A stretch of DNA of 64,000 nt from Pseudomonas fluorescens (GCF_902497995.1 NZ_CABVII010000030.1:1-64000); one strand, 5' to 3'. Counted from the first letter of the stretch, positions 1 through 9,396 are shown. Notes: a model not told the origin generated them from the letters alone. Numbers and translations: made by a program.

Positions 1-11
1 CTCTTCAGTTC
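1..11 (-). rRNA. 16S ribosomal RNA, 5' tip only
   Basis: The reverse complement of the first 11 bases is GAACTGAAGAG, the start of mature Pseudomonas 16S rRNA. It directly follows a typical rrn leader with two promoters and a boxA. The rest of the rRNA operon lies off the left edge. Confidence 0.85.
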
Positions 12-345
12 AAACATCTTTGGGTTTTTAAGAAACCCTAAACTTGGCTCAGCAATCGTTGGTTACATCTTTGATTTCTCGCGGAGTAACTTGTGATGCT
101 GATAATCTTGTTGACTATCAGTCTGACCCCACAAGCACCCACACGAATTGCTTGATTCAGTTGTTAAAGAGCGGTTGGTTAAGATCTTTCGTCTCAACCG
201 AGGCGCGCATTCTACGCTTTCCTCTGCTGCTGTCAAGCGGTTATTTTCAGAAATTTTCAAAGTTTCCTTTGCAATTTCAACCACTTGCGCTTCCGATCTC
301 TCGTTAGCGGGAGGCGAATTCTACAGCGTTACTCGCTGCTGTCAA
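12..345 (-). promoter_or_regulatory. rRNA operon leader with tandem promoters P1 and P2 and boxA
   Basis: Read on the minus strand, there are two near-identical sigma70 promoters. The distal one has TTGACA (340-345) and TAGAAT (318-323). The proximal one has TTGACA (231-236) and TAGAAT (209-214). Both spacers are 16 bp. Each -10 is followed by a GC-rich stretch, as expected of stringently controlled rrn promoters. An antitermination boxA, GCTCTTTAACAA, lies at 161-172. The remainder is the transcribed leader that pairs with the spacer during RNase III processing of the 16S precursor. Confidence 0.9.
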
Positions 346-494
346 CACCTCTTTTACCCAGATTTCGACCGAGAAGATCGAACCGTTGATAAGACGACAA
401 CACACTGCCCTGATGCCGCCGCATCATGGCGGCTGTGCTCGATCCACGTGTAGAGGTGATTCCTGAAGATCTGGTCATCACCCGGTAGGTATTG

Positions 495-579
495 TCGGCT
501 TGCTCGCGATGAGGGCAGTGATTCAGCATTGATGTTGGCTGAACCGGCGCTTTCGCGAGCAAGCTCGCTCCTACAGGGG
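495..579. repeat. REPIN (inverted pair of REP elements)
   Basis: Two imperfect inverted copies of a GGAGCGAGCTTGCTCGCG-type palindrome are separated by about 40 bases. They lie between the rrn promoter and the K+ channel gene, which ends at 609. This is the standard form of Pseudomonas REP doublets. Confidence 0.75.
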
Positions 580-608
580 TTGTGCGTGCTGCCCCACACC
601 GTCGCTCC

Positions 609-950
609 TTACTCCACCTGATCTGTCGCCCGCACCGCAATCTCAATGGCCCGAATACTGATCGCCGCAAATATCGCCGTCATCAGTACCCCGTTAAATC
701 CCAATAAAATCGCCAGAATCCGCGAGACGGCCAGTTTGGGGACGAGTTCTCCATAACCGATGGTCAGGCCGGTCACGAACGCGAAGTAGATACCGTCAAA
801 CGGATTCCACCCTTCCAGATAGCTGATGATCAGGCCAAACAGCACAATCAAAAACAGCAGTATGGAAAAAATCGGCCAGACAACGTGAAAGTAGAACCCG
901 ACTGCTTTATAGAACTCTCGACGGACGTGCGCTGCATGAGTGGTGTTCAT
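609..950 (-). CDS. small two-TM potassium channel family protein
   Basis: This 113-residue protein has a KcsA-like minimal pore: TM1 at about residues 23-43, a pore helix at about 51-62, the selectivity filter T63-I-G-Y-G67 followed by E68, and TM2 at about 73-98. There is no cytoplasmic RCK/TrkA_N domain, so it would be a bare Ion_trans_2 subunit assembling as a tetramer in the inner membrane. TIGYG rather than TVGYG is a common prokaryotic variant. It stands alone, facing the rrn promoter. Ion selectivity and gating are inferred from the filter only. Confidence 0.8.
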   Translation of the reverse strand: MNTTHAAHVRREFYKAVGFYFHVVWPIFSILLFLIVLFGLIISYLEGWNPFDGIYFAFVTGLTIGYGELVPKLAVSRILAILLGFNGVLMTAIFAAISIRAIEIAVRATDQVE

Positions 951-1454
951 GTCATGGACCCTGGGGGGTTAGCCTTGCCGGCAATTGAATGCACGGTGTA
1001 TCAACACCCTTTCAGCTTGGCACAAGCGCCAGGAGTGCCGATGACTTCCTCCGACACCCGCGCCCCACATTGCCCATGGATTGACAGCAGATTTCAGCAA
1101 TGCGCGGTCGATGGAGCAGCTTGATGGGCCGCCCATCGCGTTCAAGGATTATCTGAAAGCTATTGAGTGAGTGAACGCCTTCGGCTGCGCTCTTCTAGAC
1201 TTAACAGGTAGTCGTAAAGAGAATCGAACACGTCGCTCTGGTGCAGATGAATCAAAAGCAGCATGGCAAGCTGCCTTAATGCCCTTTAAGAGGTGCGGCA
1301 AAGACCGCGCCGGGCACAACAAGATGCCCGCTCAGGGTGCCCTGGCCAACGGCCTGACAATGCCACGATACCGTGACGTGGCGTGAATGCCGCAGCCGAC
1401 ACTTTCGGACAACCGACGACCTTCTGGTGTGTCCGTGACCGTGAGGATTGCTGA
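951..1454. other. gene-poor stretch with a possible gene remnant
   Basis: I see no convincing gene here. On the plus strand, about 1068-1170 reads as an open tail ending in GPPIAFKDYLKAIE and a TGA at 1168-1170. It has protein-like composition but no plausible start, so it may be the 3' remnant of a decayed gene. The last part must hold the promoter of the formate dehydrogenase operon. I could not pick convincing -35 and -10 boxes. Confidence 0.3.
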
Positions 1455-1931
1455 ATGCCTGATGAGATGCTGCACCTGCCAATGGTCAACAGCCTGTTGG
1501 AGCGCCATAAGGGCTCTGCGGGCGCACTGTTGCCCATCCTTCATGATATTCAGGAGCGCATCGGTTACATCCCCGATGCGGCTATACCCGAGATTGCCCA
1601 CGCGCTGAACCAGAGTCAGGCCGAGGTTCGCGGGGTGATCAGCTTTTACCATGACTTCCGTACCGCGCCGCCGGCCCGGCATATCCTGCGGCTGTGCCGG
1701 GCCGAGTCCTGCAAGAGCCGCGGTGCCGAGCAGCTCGCGGCGCAGTTGCGCGAACGCCTGCAACTGGACGATCACGGCAGCAGCGCCGATGGCAGCATCA
1801 GTTTGCGCCCGGTGTATTGCCTCGGCGCCTGCGCCTGTTCGCCCGCGCTCGAACTGGATGGCCGGGTGCATGCGCGGCTCAGCGCCGAGCGTCTGGATGC
1901 GTTGCTTGACGCCTGCCGGGAGGACGCATGA
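1455..1931 (+). CDS. fdsG: NAD-dependent formate dehydrogenase gamma subunit (NuoE-like)
   Basis: This 158-residue subunit resembles NuoE/HoxE: an N-terminal helical bundle and a C-terminal thioredoxin-like [2Fe-2S] domain. The cluster ligands are visible as CRAESC (C-x4-C) and CLGAC (C-x3-C). In FdsABG-type enzymes this domain belongs to the NADH-side electron chain of the cytoplasmic complex that oxidises formate to CO2 with NAD+. GAGGA about nine bases upstream supports the ATG at 1455. The gene overlaps fdsB by 4 bp, so translation is probably coupled. It is the first gene of fdsGBAD. Confidence 0.93.
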   Translation: MPDEMLHLPMVNSLLERHKGSAGALLPILHDIQERIGYIPDAAIPEIAHALNQSQAEVRGVISFYHDFRTAPPARHILRLCRAESCKSRGAEQLAAQLRERLQLDDHGSSADGSISLRPVYCLGACACSPALELDGRVHARLSAERLDALLDACREDA

Positions 1932-3487
1932 TGCCGTCTCTCTATCTGCCCAGTGATTCGCTGGCCCGTGCCGTGGGTGCCGATGAGGTGGCGGTGGCCC
2001 TTATCACTCAGGCCCGGGAACGCAATCTGCCACTGGAGCTGCAGCGCACCAGTTCGCGCGGCTTGTATTGGCTGGAACCGTTGCTGGAAATGGACAGCCC
2101 GCAAGGCCGTATCGGCTTCGGCCCGCTGACCGCTGCCGATGTGCCGTCGGTGCTCGATGCCCTGGGCGAACCGTCCGCTCATCCTCTGGCCTTGGGTCTG
2201 GTGGAAGAGCTGCCTTATCTGAAGACTCAACAACGCCTGCTATTCGCCCGCGCCGGCATCACCCGGCCGCTGTCGCTGGACGATTACCGGGAGCACGGCG
2301 GTTTCGAGGGTTTAAAAAGGGCCGTCACCATTGGCGGCGAGCAGACCGCGACGGAAGTGTTCGATTCAGGCCTGCGTGGCCGTGGCGGTGCGGCCTTCCC
2401 GGCCGGGATCAAATGGCGCACGGTCCGTGCCACCCAGGCGGCGCAGAAATACATTGTGTGCAACGCCGACGAAGGCGACTCCGGCACCTTTGCCGATCGC
2501 ATGTTAATGGAAGGCGACCCCTTCCTGCTGATCGAAGGCATGGCCATTGCCGGCCTCTGCGTTGGCGCCACCTACGGCTACATCTATGTACGCTCCGAAT
2601 ATCCGGATGCCGTGGCCACACTGCGTGCAGCGCTGAACATCGCACGGACCGCCGGTTATCTGGGCTCGAACGTCGGCGGCAGCGGTCAGGCCTTCGATAT
2701 GGAAGTGCGGGTCGGTGCCGGCGCTTACATCTGTGGTGAGGAAACCGCGCTGCTGGACTCCCTCGAAGGCAAGCGCGGGATCGTTCGCGCCAAGCCGCCG
2801 ATCCCTGCCTTGAAAGGCCTGTTCGGCCTGCCGACCCTGGTGCACAACGTGCTGACCCTGGCCTCGGTGCCGCTGATTCTGGCCAAGGGCGCGCAGTTCT
2901 ACCGCGATTACGGCATGGGCCGCTCCCTGGGCACCATGCCCTTCCAGTTGGCGGGCAATATTCGTCACGGCGGCCTGGTGGAACGGGCCTTTGGCCTGAC
3001 CCTGCGGGAACTGGTGGAAGACTACGGCGGCGGGACCGCCAGTGGCCGGCCGCTGAAGGCTGCGCAGGTTGGCGGGCCGCTCGGCGCTTGGGTGCCACCG
3101 GCGCAATTCGACACGCCGCTGGACTACGAAGCGTTCGCCGCCATCGGCGCGATGCTCGGTCACGGCGGTGTGGTGGTGGCTGACGACAGCCTGGACATGG
3201 CCCATATGGCACGCTTCGCCATGCAGTTCTGCGCCGAAGAATCCTGTGGCAAATGCACCCCCTGCCGCATCGGCTCGACCCGGGGCGTGGAGGTGATCGA
3301 CCGCCTGCTGGCCGCACCGGACCAGAGCGGTCGCGATGAGCAGGTGATCATCCTCAAGGACCTGTGCGACACCCTGCAATACGGTTCGCTGTGCGCGTTG
3401 GGTGGCATGGTCTCCTTTCCAGTCGCCAGCGCCCTCAAGCACTTCCCCGCCGACTTCGGCTTGCAGCCCTCGGAGGCCGAGCAATGA
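1928..3487 (+). CDS. fdsB: NAD-dependent formate dehydrogenase beta subunit (NuoF-like, FMN and [4Fe-4S])
   Basis: This 519-residue diaphorase subunit passes electrons from formate to NAD+. The FMN/NAD site is seen in GRGGAAFPAG (about residues 148-157) and in a GAYICGEETALL segment. The [4Fe-4S] motif is ESCGKCTPCR near residue 438, with the fourth cysteine in SLCALGG near 486. The first ~115 residues precede the NuoF core, as in other FdsB proteins. It overlaps fdsG at the start, and its TGA overlaps the fdsA ATG. Length and motifs fit FdsB better than complex I NuoF because the neighbour is a molybdenum formate dehydrogenase. Confidence 0.94.
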   Translation: MMPSLYLPSDSLARAVGADEVAVALITQARERNLPLELQRTSSRGLYWLEPLLEMDSPQGRIGFGPLTAADVPSVLDALGEPSAHPLALGLVEELPYLKTQQRLLFARAGITRPLSLDDYREHGGFEGLKRAVTIGGEQTATEVFDSGLRGRGGAAFPAGIKWRTVRATQAAQKYIVCNADEGDSGTFADRMLMEGDPFLLIEGMAIAGLCVGATYGYIYVRSEYPDAVATLRAALNIARTAGYLGSNVGGSGQAFDMEVRVGAGAYICGEETALLDSLEGKRGIVRAKPPIPALKGLFGLPTLVHNVLTLASVPLILAKGAQFYRDYGMGRSLGTMPFQLAGNIRHGGLVERAFGLTLRELVEDYGGGTASGRPLKAAQVGGPLGAWVPPAQFDTPLDYEAFAAIGAMLGHGGVVVADDSLDMAHMARFAMQFCAEESCGKCTPCRIGSTRGVEVIDRLLAAPDQSGRDEQVIILKDLCDTLQYGSLCALGGMVSFPVASALKHFPADFGLQPSEAEQ

Positions 3488-6366
3488 TCACTCTCTTCGA
3501 CCCGAACACCGATATCGATCTAGGCACTCCGGCCCGCGACAGTCAGGTGCAAGTCACCCTGAACATCGACGGCCGTAGCATCAGCGTGCCCGAAGGCACC
3601 TCGGTGATGCGCGCCGCCGCGCTGCTGGGCACCACCATTCCCAAACTCTGTGCCACCGACAGCCTGGAAGCTTTCGGCTCCTGCCGCATGTGTCTGGTGG
3701 AGATCGATGGCATGCGCGGTTATCCGGCGTCCTGCACCACGCCGGTCAGCGAAGGCATGAGCGTGCACACCCAGACCCCAAAACTCGCGACGCTGCGCCG
3801 CAACGTCATGGAGCTGTACATCTCCGATCACCCGCTGGATTGCCTGACCTGCTCGGCCAACGGCAACTGCGAGCTGCAAACCGTCGCCGGCCAGGTCGGC
3901 CTGCGGGAGGTGCGTTACGGCTATGAAGGCGACAACCATCTGGCCGACGTCAAGGACACCTCCAACCCCTACTTCGACTTCGACCCGAGCAAGTGCATCG
4001 TCTGCAACCGCTGCGTTCGCGCCTGCGAAGAAACCCAGGGCACCTTTGCCCTGACCATTACCGGGCGCGGTTTCGAATCCCGGGTCGCGGCCGCCGGTGG
4101 CGATAACTTCCTCGAGTCGGAATGCGTGTCCTGCGGCGCCTGTGTGCAAGCCTGCCCCACCGCGACCCTGATGGAAAAAAGCGTGGTCGAACTGGGCCAG
4201 CCCGAACGTAGCGTGATCACCACCTGTGCCTATTGCGGCGTAGGCTGCTCGTTCCGCGCCGAGATGAAAGGCGACCAGCTGGTACGCATGGTTCCGGACA
4301 AGAACGGCCAGGCCAACCACGGCCACTCCTGCGTCAAGGGGCGCTTCGCCTGGGGCTACGCCACCCACCCGGATCGCATCACCAAGCCGATGATCCGCCA
4401 GCACATCAACGACCCCTGGCAGGAAGTCAGCTGGGATGAAGCGGTGACCTATGCCGCCAGCGAGTTCCGTCGGCTGCAGCAGAAATACGGCCGCGACTCC
4501 ATTGGTGGCATCACCTCCAGCCGCTGCACCAACGAAGAAACCTACCTGGTGCAAAAACTGGTGCGCGCCGCCTTCGGCAACAACAACGTCGACACCTGTG
4601 CGCGGGTCTGCCACTCGCCAACCGGCTATGGCCTGAAACAAACCCTGGGCGAGTCCGCCGGCACCCAGAGTTTCGACTCGGTGATGCAGGCCGACGTGAT
4701 CCTGGTGATGGGCGCCAACCCCAGCGATGCCCACCCGGTATTCGCCTCCCAGCTCAAACGCCGCCTGCGTGAAGGCGCGCGACTGATCGTCATCGATCCA
4801 CGCCGCATCGATCTGGTGGACTCGGTGCATGCCCGCGCCGAAGTGCACCTGGCCCTGCGGCCGGGCACCAACGTCGCGATGCTCAACGCCCTGGCCCACG
4901 TCATCGTCACCGAAGGCCTGCTCAACCAGGCCTTTATCGACGCCCGTTGCGAGGGAACGGATTTCGCCCACTGGAGCGAGTTCGTCAGCCGAGCGGAAAA
5001 CTCGCCGGAAGTCCTTGGTCCCATCTGCGGTGTAGACGCTGCCGACATCCGTGCCGCCGCCCGTCTGTATGCCACTGGCGGCAACGCGGCGATCTACTAC
5101 GGCCTGGGCGTCACCGAGCACAGCCAGGGCAGCACCGCGGTCATGGGCATCGCCAACCTGGCCATGGTCACCGGCAACATTGGCCGCGAAGGCGTGGGCG
5201 TGAACCCGCTGCGGGGGCAGAACAATGTTCAGGGTTCCTGCGACATGGGCTCCTTCCCCCACGAACTGCCCGGCTACCGTCACATCTCCAACGAGGTGGT
5301 ACGGGCGCAGTTCGAACAGGCTTGGAACGTCACCCTGCAACCCGAGCCGGGCCTGCGCATCCCCAATATGTTCGAGGCGGCGCTGGGCGGCAGTTTCAAG
5401 GGCTTGTATTGCCAGGGCGAAGACATCGCACAGAGCGATCCCAATACCCAGCACGTCACCGCGGCGCTGTCGGCCATGGAGTGCGTGGTGGTGCAGGACA
5501 TTTTCCTCAACGAAACCGCCAAGTTCGCCCACGTGTTCCTGCCGGGCAGCTCGTTCCTGGAAAAAGACGGCACCTTCACCAACGCCGAGCGGCGCATCTC
5601 CCGGGTGCGCAAGGTCATGGAGCCCCTGGGCGGCAAGGCCGACTGGGAAGGCACCGTGGCCCTGGCCAACGCCCTGGGTTACCCGATGAACTACCGGCAC
5701 CCGTCCGAAATCATGGATGAAATCGCCAGCCTGACGCCGACCTTCACCAATGTCAGCTATGCCGCACTGGACAGCCACGGCAGCCTGCAATGGCCATGCA
5801 ACGCCGCGGCGCCGGACGGCACGCCGACCATGCACATCGAGGAATTCGTGCGTGGCAAGGGGCGCTTCATGCTCACCGGCTACGTGCCCACCGAGGAAAA
5901 GGTCAACAATCGCTACCCTCTTCTGCTGACCACCGGACGCATCCTCAGCCAGTACAACGTCGGCGCCCAGACCCGGCGTACCGATAATGTCGCCTGGCAC
6001 GCCGAAGACCGTCTGGAAATCCACCCGACCGACGCCGAGAGCCGTGGCATCAACGAAGGTGACTGGGTCGGCATCGGCAGCCGCGCCGGCCAGACCGTAC
6101 TGCGTGCGCGGGTCACCGAACGGGTCGCCCCGGGCGTGGTGTACACCACCTTCCACTTCCCGGAATCGGGGGCCAACGTCATCACCACCGACAACTCCGA
6201 CTGGGCCACCAACTGTCCGGAGTACAAGGTCACTGCCGTGGAAGTCAGCCGCGTCTACCACCCTTCCGAGTGGCAAAAGCGCTACCAGGCGTTCAGCGAC
6301 GAACAGCACCGTTTGCTCAACGAACGCCGCCAGGCGCGCGGCGCTAAAGCGGAGGTACGCCGATGA
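3484..6366 (+). CDS. fdsA: NAD-dependent formate dehydrogenase alpha subunit (Mo-bis-MGD catalytic subunit)
   Basis: This 960-residue catalytic subunit has, in order: an N-terminal ferredoxin [2Fe-2S] domain (cysteines at about 55, 66, 69 and 83); a NuoG-like His-Cys [4Fe-4S] site (HPLDCLTCSANGNC, about 116-129); two ferredoxin clusters (CIVCNRC about 171, CVSCGAC about 214); a proximal cluster (CAYCGVGC about 248, CVKG about 283); and the bis-MGD domain. The Mo ligand and general base are the Cys-His of ARVCHSP, near residue 376, so this is the cysteine and not the selenocysteine form. I chose the ATG at 3484 because it overlaps the fdsB stop and gives the family length; an upstream in-frame start at 3364 would lie inside fdsB. 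Confidence 0.95.
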   Translation: MITLFDPNTDIDLGTPARDSQVQVTLNIDGRSISVPEGTSVMRAAALLGTTIPKLCATDSLEAFGSCRMCLVEIDGMRGYPASCTTPVSEGMSVHTQTPKLATLRRNVMELYISDHPLDCLTCSANGNCELQTVAGQVGLREVRYGYEGDNHLADVKDTSNPYFDFDPSKCIVCNRCVRACEETQGTFALTITGRGFESRVAAAGGDNFLESECVSCGACVQACPTATLMEKSVVELGQPERSVITTCAYCGVGCSFRAEMKGDQLVRMVPDKNGQANHGHSCVKGRFAWGYATHPDRITKPMIRQHINDPWQEVSWDEAVTYAASEFRRLQQKYGRDSIGGITSSRCTNEETYLVQKLVRAAFGNNNVDTCARVCHSPTGYGLKQTLGESAGTQSFDSVMQADVILVMGANPSDAHPVFASQLKRRLREGARLIVIDPRRIDLVDSVHARAEVHLALRPGTNVAMLNALAHVIVTEGLLNQAFIDARCEGTDFAHWSEFVSRAENSPEVLGPICGVDAADIRAAARLYATGGNAAIYYGLGVTEHSQGSTAVMGIANLAMVTGNIGREGVGVNPLRGQNNVQGSCDMGSFPHELPGYRHISNEVVRAQFEQAWNVTLQPEPGLRIPNMFEAALGGSFKGLYCQGEDIAQSDPNTQHVTAALSAMECVVVQDIFLNETAKFAHVFLPGSSFLEKDGTFTNAERRISRVRKVMEPLGGKADWEGTVALANALGYPMNYRHPSEIMDEIASLTPTFTNVSYAALDSHGSLQWPCNAAAPDGTPTMHIEEFVRGKGRFMLTGYVPTEEKVNNRYPLLLTTGRILSQYNVGAQTRRTDNVAWHAEDRLEIHPTDAESRGINEGDWVGIGSRAGQTVLRARVTERVAPGVVYTTFHFPESGANVITTDNSDWATNCPEYKVTAVEVSRVYHPSEWQKRYQAFSDEQHRLLNERRQARGAKAEVRR

Positions 6367-6584
6367 GCACTGCCAACCTGATCAAAATGGTCAACCAGAT
6401 CGCCCAATACTTCGCCAGCGAGCCGGACCAGCAACAAGCTGTGCTCGGCGTGCGTAATCATCTGCAGATGTACTGGACGCCCGGCATGCGCAAGGAGTTG
6501 CTGGCCTGGCAGACAGAGCATCAGGGGGCAGAGTTGCACCCACTGGCGCAGGCGGCGGTCAGTGGGGCGGGGTGGGAGGCTTAG
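6363..6584 (+). CDS. fdsD: formate dehydrogenase delta subunit
   Basis: This 73-residue FdsD family protein has the typical N-terminal ANLIKMVNQIAQYF and a central NHLQMYWTPGMR. FdsD accompanies FdsGBA and is associated with assembly or stability of the complex. It has no cofactor motif. Its ATG overlaps the fdsA stop by 4 bp, completing fdsGBAD. The sulfurtransferase chaperone FdhD/FdsC that often follows is not here, so it must be encoded elsewhere. Confidence 0.92.
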   Translation: MSTANLIKMVNQIAQYFASEPDQQQAVLGVRNHLQMYWTPGMRKELLAWQTEHQGAELHPLAQAAVSGAGWEA

Positions 6585-6738
6585 GTTCACACGAGCCCGT
6601 TGGGTTGTGGCCAATGGCGAGGCTGATGTCATGAGAGCGGGTAGTCAGTTGCGGCCTTGGCTGGCAGGTTGACGCCAGTTGCAGTTCATTGACATCAGCT
6701 GCGTTATCATTGCGCGCTTCTCTGTATCAAGACCCCGG

Positions 6739-8685
6739 ATGTCCATGTCTTTGCCACTGCCTGACGCTCATCACCCCCTGCCCCCTGTCTTGGTCGGCCC
6801 GCTGTTGCGGCGGCTGGAGCCCACGCGATTGGTGTTGTGGCTGGTGGGGTCGCGGGCATTGTCGCTGACGTTGCGGCTGCACAATACCGACGATATCCGC
6901 CTGGACGACACACAGTGCACGGTGATCCCGGTCGGTACTCATGCGTTCGTGCATTTGATCGATGTGCCACTGGACTGCCCCCTGCCCTGCGACACGCTGA
7001 TCGACTACGACCTGTTGATCGGCGACGACGATGGCACCGAGTCGGGCATCGCCGATTGGGCCCCGCATTTGCTGTACGGCGAGGCCCGTTGCCCGAATTT
7101 TGTCCTGCGCTCACAGGTCGATCAACTGCTGCACGGTTCCTGCCGCAAGCCGCACTTCCCGGCACCGGATGGTCTGCTCTGTGTCGATCGTTTGCTGGAG
7201 GCAGAGCCGGAGGCGCAAAAGCGTCCGGCATTGTTGATGATGAGCGGCGACCAGGTGTATGCCGACGATGTCGCAGGGCCAACGCTGCGGGCCATTCATG
7301 CCTTGATCGAGCGGCTGGGGCTATTCGAGGAACACCTCGAAGGTGCGGTAGTGAGCGACAGCGCCAAGCTCTACAAACACCCGGCCAGTTACTATCATCG
7401 TGCGGATCTGTTACCGGCGCTGCAGAGCAACGACACCCTGCGTGACCGATTTTTCGGTGGGGCGCGCAAGCCGATTTTCACCAGCAGCAGTGCCGACAAC
7501 CATCTGGTGACCTTCGCCGAGGTCATGGCCATGTACCTGCTGGTGTGGTCGCCGACGCCCTGGACCTTGATCGCGCCGAAACCGCCGAAATTGATTCCCG
7601 AACGGCGCGAGCGGTATGCGCTGGAGCAGACGCGCATCGATGGCTTCAAGGCCGGTCTTGGCAAGGTCGCCCGAGCGCTTGCGCATATGCCGTGCCTGAT
7701 GATATTCGACGATCACGACATTACCGATGACTGGAATCTTTCCGCGCAGTGGGAGGAAACGGCCTACGGCCATCCGTTCTCCAAGCGCATCATTGGCAAT
7801 GCGTTGATCGCCTACCTGCTGTGCCAGGGCTGGGGCAATAACCCGGATGCGTTCAGCGGCGTGCTGGAGCAAACCCGTTTATTGAGTGCCACGGGGCAGG
7901 ACCATTACCTGGACAGTGATGTCCAGGACGCGTTGATCGATGAGTTGCTGAGATTCCAGAACTGGCATTTCGTGCTGCCCACCACCCCGGCGATCGTCGT
8001 GCTCGACACCCGCACCCGACGCTGGCGCAGTGAGATGACGCTCAAGCAGCCGTCAGGCTTGCTGGATTGGGAGGCCCTCAGCGAGCTGCAACAGGAATTG
8101 CTGGATCATCCCTCGGCGATCATCGTTTCGCCCGCGCCGATCTTTGGCGTCAAACTGATCGAAACCGTGCAGCGCGCGTTCAGCTGGTTCGGTTATCCCT
8201 TGCTGGTGGACGCGGAAAACTGGATGGCTCATCGTGGCGCGGCGCAGGTGATCCTGAATATTTTCCGACACTCGCGTACACCCGGTAACTACGTGGTGCT
8301 ATCGGGCGATGTGCATTATTCCTTCGTCTACGAAGTGCTTATCCGACATCGCAAGGCGGGCCCGAGGATCTGGCAGGTCACCAGCAGTGGCATAAAAAAC
8401 GAATTTCCACCGAGCCTGCTCGAGTGGTTCGACCGTCTCAACCGCTGGCTCTATTCACCCCGCTCGCCGCTGAACTGGCTGACCAAACGCCGACGGATGC
8501 GCATCGTTCCGCATGTTCCGGAACATGCGGAAGCGGGGGAGCGGCTGTGGAACTCGGCGGGGATCGGGCAGGTGTTCTTTAATGAAAAAGGACAACCCCA
8601 GGAGATTTATCAGTTGAATGCGGATGGTTCGCCGAAGACGCGGATGGTGGCGCCTGAGGGAAATGATCATTGCGCCCACATTTGA
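6739..8685 (+). CDS. PhoD-like phosphatase/phosphodiesterase family protein
   Basis: This protein has about 648 residues and a metallophosphatase core. The metal-binding motifs are MSGDQVYADD, IFDDHDITDDW and LSGDVHYSF, the GDQ / DDHD / GDVH pattern of PhoD-related (PF09423-type) enzymes. No signal peptide is evident, unlike secreted Bacillus PhoD, so it is probably cytoplasmic. The substrate is unknown; the family hydrolyses phosphodiesters and phosphomonoesters with Ca/Fe or similar metals. I took the ATG at 6739 (ATG TCC ATG TCT, so 6745 is an alternative). A TTG extension to 6679 is open but lacks a ribosome-binding site. Confidence 0.8.
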   Translation: MSMSLPLPDAHHPLPPVLVGPLLRRLEPTRLVLWLVGSRALSLTLRLHNTDDIRLDDTQCTVIPVGTHAFVHLIDVPLDCPLPCDTLIDYDLLIGDDDGTESGIADWAPHLLYGEARCPNFVLRSQVDQLLHGSCRKPHFPAPDGLLCVDRLLEAEPEAQKRPALLMMSGDQVYADDVAGPTLRAIHALIERLGLFEEHLEGAVVSDSAKLYKHPASYYHRADLLPALQSNDTLRDRFFGGARKPIFTSSSADNHLVTFAEVMAMYLLVWSPTPWTLIAPKPPKLIPERRERYALEQTRIDGFKAGLGKVARALAHMPCLMIFDDHDITDDWNLSAQWEETAYGHPFSKRIIGNALIAYLLCQGWGNNPDAFSGVLEQTRLLSATGQDHYLDSDVQDALIDELLRFQNWHFVLPTTPAIVVLDTRTRRWRSEMTLKQPSGLLDWEALSELQQELLDHPSAIIVSPAPIFGVKLIETVQRAFSWFGYPLLVDAENWMAHRGAAQVILNIFRHSRTPGNYVVLSGDVHYSFVYEVLIRHRKAGPRIWQVTSSGIKNEFPPSLLEWFDRLNRWLYSPRSPLNWLTKRRRMRIVPHVPEHAEAGERLWNSAGIGQVFFNEKGQPQEIYQLNADGSPKTRMVAPEGNDHCAHI

Positions 8686-8697
8686 TCGGTGTCGCTT

Positions 8698-9207
8698 ATG
8701 GATTTCACCAGAACCCTGATCATTGGCAACTCCGGTTCCGGTAAGAGCTGGCTGGCCGAGCGATTGGCCAGGCATCTACAAGTATCGTGGGTTGACCTGG
8801 ATTCGATTCATTGGCTATCCGACGAACACAGCATCGCCCGTCCCCGAGGCGAGGCATTGGCGATGGCGCGGATTGCCGCCAGTGAAGAGCGCTGGGTCAT
8901 CGAGGGAGTTTACGGCTGGATGGCCAGTGAACTGATCTACCGCGCCACCGCGATGATCTGGCTGTGTATTGAAGACAAAGAATGCATTGCCAATATTCGC
9001 CAGCGAGAAGCCAGGCGCGATGATCATGACGAGTTGTTGATTGCTTTGCTGGGCTGGGCCGGCAGCTATCGGACGCGAGAAGGGTCCAGCGGATATGCTG
9101 CGCATCAGCAACTGTTCGCTGGGTTCAGCGGCCCGAAACTTCAACTGGTGAACCGGATGGAAATCACTGATTTCATCAATGCCCTGCCAGAGACCCCGTT
9201 TGTTTGA
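8698..9207 (+). CDS. P-loop adenylate-kinase-like / DNA topology modulation family protein
   Basis: This protein of about 169 residues opens with a Walker A loop (IIGNSGSGKSWLA) right after a short beta strand. VDLDSIHW follows, where shikimate- and adenylate-kinase-like proteins bind acceptor substrate, and WVIEGVYGWM fits the family. Such small P-loop proteins are often annotated FlaR or adenylate kinase-related; the real substrate is unknown. The gene follows the PhoD-like gene with a 12-bp gap and is probably co-transcribed. A GTG at 8689 is an alternative start; the ATG at 8698 places the strand directly before the P-loop. Confidence 0.7.
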   Translation: MDFTRTLIIGNSGSGKSWLAERLARHLQVSWVDLDSIHWLSDEHSIARPRGEALAMARIAASEERWVIEGVYGWMASELIYRATAMIWLCIEDKECIANIRQREARRDDHDELLIALLGWAGSYRTREGSSGYAAHQQLFAGFSGPKLQLVNRMEITDFINALPETPFV

Positions 9208-9298
9208 GACCAGGTGCAAGAGGATGGCGGATGAGTCGGACCAGGACTACACCCGTTACGGAAACGTCTCGAGGAACCTTGGGCGATACTCAGCACTA

Positions 9299-9368
9299 AC
9301 GTAGATGCATCGTCTACGTATCAACCATTAGTAGGTATCGCCTTGTCATCCTGTACTTATTTCTGTAC
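9299..9368 (+). promoter_or_regulatory. candidate operator region of yefM-yoeB
   Basis: A perfect inverted repeat, ACGTAGA-N7-TCTACGT, lies at 9299-9305 and 9313-9319. Two TGTAC half-sites follow at 9352-9356 and 9364-9368. TGTACA-like cores are the published YefM operator element in E. coli, so the TGTAC pair is the better candidate for autoregulation. The upstream palindrome is unexplained. Confidence 0.45.
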
Positions 9369-9396
9369 GTTCTTTGCATTGAGCGAGGACTACAAC

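Noticed and set aside
1-453. Short ORFs in both strands at the left edge
   Set aside because: They lie in the rRNA leader and promoters.
3520-6309. 929-codon open frame antisense to fdsA
   Set aside because: It is the codon-phase shadow of a high-GC gene; the translation lacks any domain, and fdsA has full cofactor motifs.
6689-6710. sigma70 promoter for the PhoD-like gene (TTGACA and TATCAT)
   Set aside because: The two boxes are only about 10 bp apart, too close for a functional promoter.
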